11,176 bases of DNA from Rhodospirillaceae bacterium (GTDB lineage: Bacteria; Pseudomonadota; Alphaproteobacteria; UBA11136): contig NZAO01000049.1 of NCBI GenBank assembly GCA_002686135.1, positions 1 to 11,176 of the forward strand, written 5' to 3'. The notes under the pieces are model-generated. The model did no database searches. It was given only the letters and a program-made list of their open reading frames with translations, and had not been told where the DNA came from. Position 1 is the first letter of the stretch. Every line of letters starts with the position of its first letter. Positions 7,328-11,176 of the stretch are shown one piece after another. The position numbers and the translations under genes were made by a program.

Positions 7328-7813
7328 TTAGCAGTCGGGCCCAAAATAGGCCTGCAGAGGCCAACGCCAGTTTTTGGCGCCTTCCCGAACCTCAGCTCCG
7401 TTCACCGTTCTCCGCAGGCGCAAATTACGTTTGAACATGTTTCCCCGGCCATTTTGCCTAAGGAAGTTTCTATGCACGAGCAAAGCCTCTTTCTCACGCA
7501 GAATCGAGCGCTCACGAGCATCGACGTCGTGGAAACTACCGTTCTCGTGCTGCATCGCGTGGACGAGCTCATGGACCAGAATCGACCGGGCGCAGAGGTT
7601 TGTTTCCGGCTTCAGCTCCATATCCAGATAGACTACGCGAGAGGGGTGATAGAAGCCGAGTACCGGACATTCGTCATGGCAGGCTAGTTCCACAAGCTTT
7701 TCATGGCTCACGAAGACAACATCTGGAGCTTTCTCGGGGATCTCGTATCCCGTGTGTAGACTAATCCAGGAAAACAGACCTGCTATTAGTGCCTTTGTAC
7801 TCAGGACGTCCAT
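7328..7813 (-). CDS. Small HExxH metallopeptidase-like protein, function unknown
   Basis: A 161-residue protein with a zinc-peptidase signature but no family I can name with confidence (it may belong to a DUF6647-like group). HELVH at residues 81-85, in the context SILVHELVHAMQHENG, supplies two zinc-binding histidines and catalytic Glu82. A third ligand could be Glu109 (or Glu107) in REKEALLVH, about 24 residues downstream, as in gluzincin-type arrangements. The first 20 residues (MDVLSTKALIAGLFSWISLH) are hydrophobic with one lysine and could be a weak signal peptide or anchor. There are four cysteines (45, 49, 74 and 161), so CHDEC at 45-49 might form a disulfide or bind metal. The C-terminus is basic (KRNLRLRR). 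The start follows a strong Shine-Dalgarno sequence. The gene stands alone between a structured spacer and an AT-rich gap, with no obvious functional link to its neighbours. Confidence 0.75.
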   Translation of the reverse strand: MDVLSTKALIAGLFSWISLHTGYEIPEKAPDVVFVSHEKLVELACHDECPVLGFYHPSRVVYLDMELKPETNLCARSILVHELVHAMQHENGSFHDVDARERSILREKEALLVHRNFLRQNGRGNMFKRNLRLRRTVNGAEVREGAKNWRWPLQAYFGPDC

Positions 7814-7818
7814 TTTTA

Positions 7819-7830
7819 CCTCCTTCCTCC
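7819..7830 (-). promoter_or_regulatory. Doubled Shine-Dalgarno sequence of the metallopeptidase-like gene
   Basis: On the minus strand two GGAGG blocks (7830-7826 and 7823-7819) precede the ATG at 7813. The nearer one is 5 bases away across TAAAA. This is the strongest ribosome binding site in the window and supports both the start and the reality of this small gene. Confidence 0.6.
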
Positions 7831-8208
7831 CCGCCAGGGGATGAAGAGAATAGTGCCCACCCCTTTTTATCTGCGCCTTTTTCCCATTAGTGATGCCGAT
7901 ACGTTGCTAAAATAATAGTATAGCAAAACCGTAGGTTAATATATGATTACCCCCAGGTAACACAAGCCCGGAAAACAAATAATTTTAAAATCTTAACCCT
8001 ATCCATTCTATATATGGAAGATATATTTTATATCCATCTATATCTGGTGAAGACTGTTTCTTTTTTACCTCAGTCGCTTTTTGTTTCTATATCCCACCCC
8101 GCAGATATGTTATGGGGCAGAGCGCGCGCTCCTTTCCCAGAATGTAGGCAAATCTTAATAACACTAAATGGCTGTCATCATTCCCATCTAAGCGGTCTAG
8201 TTTGAATG
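7831..8208. other. AT-rich gene-free stretch
   Basis: About 380 bases between the PSD-like gene and the metallopeptidase-like gene, clearly richer in A and T than the flanking genes, especially 7900-8060. It contains a tandem-like imperfect pair (8000-8018 and 8031-8047). The only reading frame here, 8014-8205 on the plus strand, encodes 63 residues without a ribosome binding site, recognisable motif or typical codon use, so I do not call it. The stretch probably holds the promoter of the minus-strand gene ending at 7328. I could not assign convincing -35/-10 pairs. Confidence 0.5.
8000..8047. repeat. Imperfect direct repeat with dyad symmetry in the AT-rich gap
   Basis: TATCCATTCTATATATGGA (8000-8018) is echoed by TATCCATCTATATCTGG (8031-8047), start to start 31 bases, about three helical turns. 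The first unit is itself a partial palindrome (TCCAT...ATGGA). This could be a regulator binding site, but AT-rich DNA throws up such patterns by chance. Confidence 0.35.
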
Positions 8209-9831
8209 TTAGTTCATAGATGGCCTCTGGCCAATTGGGACGATGGTTTCCGGAGCCGGCGGGCTCAGGCTAAAGAGGTTAATCTGGTTGCCCATGCGGG
8301 TCTGCACGGCGTTGCCGGCCAGCCCCTTCGAATAGAGCAGGATGTTCAGGGAGCCGCCGTAGTAGAAGTTGCCGAGTTCCGTATAGCCGCGCTTGACAAC
8401 CTTGCCAGGCACGATGTCGGCGTTGAGGGTGACTGAGCCGATGGTGTCGAGCCCAACCGGGATCGACGCCACGTAGCCGGTTATGTCTCCGCCACCCAGA
8501 CCGGCATAGGTCACTTCGATCACGACGACGCCACGCTGAAAGTTCTGGAACCGGCTGAAATCGGTTCTTGGTCCGCCCACGTTGCCGTCCGGTGGCACCC
8601 AGTTGGGGAAATCCGGATAGCCGTAGGTATTGCCCGGAATCACCACCGCATGGACCACGGTCCCGTTCACCGGAGCGTGGAAATGGTGGTAGGTGTTGGG
8701 CATCAACACGCAAGCCTGCCCGGTGCCGCCCACGAAGCGGTCCCGGACCTGCTGCGGCACGCCGTCAAGCAGTTGGGCCAGGCTCAGCGGAGCGCCCTTG
8801 ACGTCGAGCACGGTATCGTAGTGCAGGGGGGTTTTGAGGACCCTTCTTTGCGCCGCCCCTTCCCCTGACTCTTCTGTCCCTTCCAAATCACCTGAATCCG
8901 TTGAATCTGTGGCCAATACCTGAACCAGCGGGTTCATGATGCAGTCGGTGGGTGCAACGACGATATAATCGCGCTCGGGAAATTGGTCCAGCGGCATGGT
9001 GGCGGGACGGCTGGAGATGGTTTGGGCAACGTCATCGGCGATCAGTTCACGGGCGAAGAAATCGTTCCAGGAACGGTAGTCGCCAGCATTTTGCCTTTGG
9101 TAGTCGGAGATTTCGATGCGGGGGTCGCCAACCCATTGCGCAATGCGGGCCGTGGAGGCGGGGCTGTCCATGTAGGCTCCTCTCTGGTTATTGAAATCTT
9201 TCGTAAATTTCCAGCCCGTGGGCAAGGGATCGGCGGGGTCGAGGGGGTTTCTACCCTGGACAAAATCCTGGCCGGCCTGGTTACGGTAGTAAAACCAGGC
9301 GAAATTGAGAATGTAGTGCAGGCCGTTATCGTGGGTTCCACTGATTTCCGGCAGAAAGACGCACCAAGCGAGGAAGGTCTCCACCATGTGGTCACGCAGC
9401 CCCACGGTGTCTTGCGAGCGCCAGGGGTTCTTCAGGGGCGCACCGGAGGCGTCGAGATAGCCCGCCGGCGGCTCCTGTAGCCCCTTGCGTACGGCCTCCA
9501 GAGCCGGGGGAACGGCCGGGTTGGTCCGGTACTGGGTGATCAGATAGTGCAGCGAGGGGCCGCAGGGAGAGGCGGCCACGCGGAGGATGGTTTCGGCGTC
9601 AAGTTCCGCTCCGGGTTCGCCGGTTTCACCGGTTGTGCTCAAGGAGGCGGCGATAGCGTCGTACTGGACTTGCGGAACCAGCACCCGCATGGGTTCCGGC
9701 ACGTGCCGCTGGTAGGTTTTTTCCTGTGTGATTCCGCTGAAGGGGGGCACGACTTGCAGCCGCATCAGGTGGTAGTAAACCACCGAGGCGACGAGCAGGA
9801 CCAAGAGGGCGGGTACGAATTTGATCTTCAC
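8209..9831 (-). CDS. Long membrane-anchored phosphatidylserine decarboxylase-family protein
   Basis: Pyruvoyl-dependent decarboxylase of the Psd family, whose standard reaction makes phosphatidylethanolamine from phosphatidylserine. Family marks in order: WNDFFARELI (255-264), VAPTDCIMNP with Asp296 at the SPADG position, YHHFHAPVNGTV (381-392) with His385 at the active-site histidine, GYVASIPVGLDTIGSVTL (452-469), and FYYGGSLNILLY (489-500), where Gly493-Ser494 is the expected self-cleavage site that creates the pyruvoyl group. All three catalytic positions are present. At 540 residues it is much longer than usual bacterial Psd (about 230-350). There is a membrane helix at about 5-22, a 230-residue N-terminal region, and an acidic low-complexity insert at 308-326. 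This layout recalls the longer Psd-like enzymes with an extra N-terminal domain, some of which decarboxylate free amino acids, so the substrate is open. GTG is the start; an in-frame stop lies seven codons upstream (9850-9852). The ribosome binding site is weak. Confidence 0.82.
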   Translation of the reverse strand: MKIKFVPALLVLLVASVVYYHLMRLQVVPPFSGITQEKTYQRHVPEPMRVLVPQVQYDAIAASLSTTGETGEPGAELDAETILRVAASPCGPSLHYLITQYRTNPAVPPALEAVRKGLQEPPAGYLDASGAPLKNPWRSQDTVGLRDHMVETFLAWCVFLPEISGTHDNGLHYILNFAWFYYRNQAGQDFVQGRNPLDPADPLPTGWKFTKDFNNQRGAYMDSPASTARIAQWVGDPRIEISDYQRQNAGDYRSWNDFFARELIADDVAQTISSRPATMPLDQFPERDYIVVAPTDCIMNPLVQVLATDSTDSGDLEGTEESGEGAAQRRVLKTPLHYDTVLDVKGAPLSLAQLLDGVPQQVRDRFVGGTGQACVLMPNTYHHFHAPVNGTVVHAVVIPGNTYGYPDFPNWVPPDGNVGGPRTDFSRFQNFQRGVVVIEVTYAGLGGGDITGYVASIPVGLDTIGSVTLNADIVPGKVVKRGYTELGNFYYGGSLNILLYSKGLAGNAVQTRMGNQINLFSLSPPAPETIVPIGQRPSMN

Positions 9832-9874
9832 GACGGAGTTCTTTCTTCGTTAATACGGCGCCGGGGCGCGGGCT

Positions 9875-9904
9875 CTTTTTCAGGGCCGACGTACTCTGGC
9901 CCCT
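9875..9904 (+). repeat. Intergenic palindromic repeat, copy C
   Basis: CTTTTTCAGGGCCGACGTA (9875-9893) matches copy B in inverse orientation at 18 of 19 bases and continues CTCTGGCCCCT to 9904. CAGGGCC and GGCCCCTG form a stem around a loop of about 10 bases. It lies in the 77-base gap between fhcC and the PSD-like gene, ending 4 bases before the fhcC stop codon. On the transcribed (minus) strand the stem is followed by A residues, not T, so it is not a standard intrinsic terminator. Confidence 0.65.
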
Positions 9905-9908
9905 GGGC

Positions 9909-10727
9909 CTAGTCATCATGGAAAAGCAGGGCGCCGCTGCCCCGGACCGAAATGTCGCCCACGTATTTACGCAGCCGGTTGTCGGACGGGTTGAGGATGG
10001 AAAAGGCCCCGCCTTGACGTTTGAGGTGGGCGAGGAAGAGGTGATTGAAGGGCAACGTATGGGCGCCACTGTCATTGAAGGAGTCGGGAAAGCGCGCAGG
10101 CGGCCGCATCATAAACAGGGCGCCGCGCCGCATGGCATGGCCGAGCCGCGGCCCCATATGGCCCATAACGGCGATGGAGCCGGCTATCATGCGCGAGGCG
10201 CAGAGCTCCCCCACGTCACCCTCGATGAGAAGCAGCCCGCGCCGCAGGCGGTCGCCGGTGCGCGCACCAGCATTGCCTTCGACCCGGACCACGCCGCCGT
10301 TCATGCCCGCGCGCTCCCCGGTCAGCGGCGCGCCCAGGAAATCGCCGGCATTGCCCTCGATGAGGATGTCGCCGTCACGCATGCCGCTGGCGACAAAATC
10401 CCCGGCATTGCCGTGGACGATGACGGTGCCGCCGGTCATGCCGTGGCCGAGCCGGTCGCCGGCGTTGCCATAGACTTCGAGGATGCCTTCGCGCCAGCGC
10501 GAACCGATGCCGTCGATTTTGCCACAGACGTTATCAAAAACCAGACGGCCGCCTGGCTTTCCGTAGACCACGAACAGGTCGCCAAAGACGCATTTCCGGT
10601 TGCCCACGAAGATGGGAAGCTTTTCGATCTCTGCGGCCCTGCGGGCGGCACGGATTTTCTCCGTCAGCGACGCGAGGTCGATGCGCTGGCGCGGTTCCTC
10701 CTTGAGGATGATGGCGAAGCCTGTCAT
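9909..10727 (-). CDS. fhcC: Formyltransferase/hydrolase complex subunit C
   Basis: Homologue of formylmethanofuran dehydrogenase subunit C (FmdC/FwdC) and of the C-terminal domain of glutamate synthase. In methylotrophic bacteria it is a subunit of the cytoplasmic Fhc complex, which moves the formyl group from H4MPT to a methanofuran-like cofactor and releases formate during formaldehyde oxidation. The 272 residues are the expected length. Residues about 62-205 form the GXGXG right-handed beta-helix, with repeats of the type GNAGDRLGHGMTGGTVIVHG (87-106): GNAGDFVASGM, GNAGDFLGAPL, GNAGARTGDRL, GDVGELCASRM and GHMGPRLGHAM. The C-terminal HTLPFNHLFLAHL (223-235) is typical of FhcC. Its ATG overlaps the fhcD stop codon in ATGA (10727-10724), so the two are translationally coupled. 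Confidence 0.92.
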   Translation of the reverse strand: MTGFAIILKEEPRQRIDLASLTEKIRAARRAAEIEKLPIFVGNRKCVFGDLFVVYGKPGGRLVFDNVCGKIDGIGSRWREGILEVYGNAGDRLGHGMTGGTVIVHGNAGDFVASGMRDGDILIEGNAGDFLGAPLTGERAGMNGGVVRVEGNAGARTGDRLRRGLLLIEGDVGELCASRMIAGSIAVMGHMGPRLGHAMRRGALFMMRPPARFPDSFNDSGAHTLPFNHLFLAHLKRQGGAFSILNPSDNRLRKYVGDISVRGSGALLFHDD

Positions 10728-11176
10728 TTCAGAACCTTGTGCAGGTGAAAAAGATACGGCCCCAGCTTGCCGCCGTAATGGCCGGCACTGACGCGGACGA
10801 TGCCGTTCTTGCGGCCCAGGGTGCAGACGGCGCGGATTCCCGCCCGCATGGCGGCGGCAATATCTTTTTCGTTGAGCCCGTCGATGACGATTTCCATCAC
10901 CGATTCCACTTCCGGGCTGAGCAGGGTCTCAGTCTGTCCTTTAAGCGTGGGACAGAAGGCATCGTTGGTGGATGCCGTGAGTCCGGGATATTTAGACCCC
11001 AGCTTGGAGCCCGACCCGACAACGCCGCCGGGAAACGGCATGACCACGTTTTCAACCCGGTCCATGGCCGTGATCGCCCGTTCGGCGGCCGAAAGGGCAT
11101 AGCCACGGGATTCGGCGAGGATCAGGAAATTACCGCCGCCGATGCCCGGCACCTCGTGGGTGAAGTCCTCCACCAG
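10724..11176 (-). CDS. fhcD: Formylmethanofuran:H4MPT formyltransferase, FhcD (partial, N-terminus beyond right edge)
   Basis: C-terminal half of the formyltransferase (Ftr/FhcD/FfsA), the catalytic subunit that passes the formyl group between tetrahydromethanopterin and a methanofuran-like carrier. The frame is open to the right edge, giving 150 residues of a family of about 300, beginning LVEDFTHEVPGIGGGNF. The GTG at 11173 is inside the gene and is not a start. Other family-like stretches are VMPFPGGVVGSGSKLGSKYPGL, GRKNGIVRVSAGHYGGKLGPYLFHL and the ending HKVLK. It overlaps fhcC by 4 bases. By the usual order of these clusters, fhcA and fhcB should lie beyond the right edge; that is inference. 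Confidence 0.93.
   Translation of the reverse strand: MVEDFTHEVPGIGGGNFLILAESRGYALSAAERAITAMDRVENVVMPFPGGVVGSGSKLGSKYPGLTASTNDAFCPTLKGQTETLLSPEVESVMEIVIDGLNEKDIAAAMRAGIRAVCTLGRKNGIVRVSAGHYGGKLGPYLFHLHKVLK

Noticed and set aside
8014..8205. A 63-codon plus-strand frame in the AT-rich gap
   Set aside because: It has no ribosome binding site, no recognisable motif and no codon-use support. It looks like a chance frame.
9875..9904. Copy C as an intrinsic terminator for fhcC
   Set aside because: The T-run is on the wrong side of the stem for minus-strand transcription, and near-identical sequence occurs elsewhere in the opposite orientation, which fits a repeat family better.
9918..10748. A 276-codon open frame on the plus strand
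   Set aside because: It is the antisense shadow of fhcC, whose glycine-rich repeats produce a regular but meaningless complement.

Overview
The window looks like a piece of a GC-rich proteobacterial chromosome, most likely an alphaproteobacterium. This is inferred from high GC at third codon positions, a hopanoid-type RND exporter beside its MlaC-like partner, and genes of the tetrahydromethanopterin-linked C1 pathway. I cannot name a genus. No tRNA, rRNA, CRISPR array, insertion sequence or phage gene was seen.

Layout from left to right. (1) Positions 1-2229, minus strand: an HpnN-like RND (MMPL) exporter that starts at a GTG and runs off the left edge. Divergent from it, at 2351-2998 on the plus strand, is a secreted MlaC/HpnM-like lipid-binding protein. 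(2) Positions 3100-7094: a phosphonate block. A phosphoenolpyruvate mutase fused to a C-terminal nucleotidyltransferase (3100-4764) and phosphonopyruvate decarboxylase (4807-5946) lie on the plus strand. 2-aminoethylphosphonate transaminase (5961-7094) converges on them from the minus strand. Together they should carry PEP to phosphonopyruvate, phosphonoacetaldehyde and 2-aminoethylphosphonate (AEP), and the fused domain suggests nucleotidyl (CMP-type) activation of AEP for attachment to a lipid or glycan. (3) Positions 7095-7327: a gene-free spacer packed with inverted and direct repeats. (4) Positions 7328-7813, minus: a small HExxH metallopeptidase-like protein, preceded by a 395-base AT-rich gene-free stretch. 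(5) Positions 8209-9831, minus: an unusually long, membrane-anchored protein of the phosphatidylserine decarboxylase (pyruvoyl enzyme) family. (6) Positions 9909-11176, minus: fhcC and the C-terminal half of fhcD, two subunits of the formyltransferase/hydrolase complex that releases formate from formyl-H4MPT. fhcD runs off the right edge.

The left two thirds share an envelope-lipid theme: a putative hopanoid transport pair, phosphonate headgroup synthesis with an activation domain, and a pyruvoyl decarboxylase of the PE-forming family. Whether these act together is inference. The other main point of interest is a small family of palindromic intergenic repeats, with two copies in the 7095-7327 spacer and one in the opposite orientation just after fhcC at 9875-9904. 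They do not look like ordinary intrinsic terminators.
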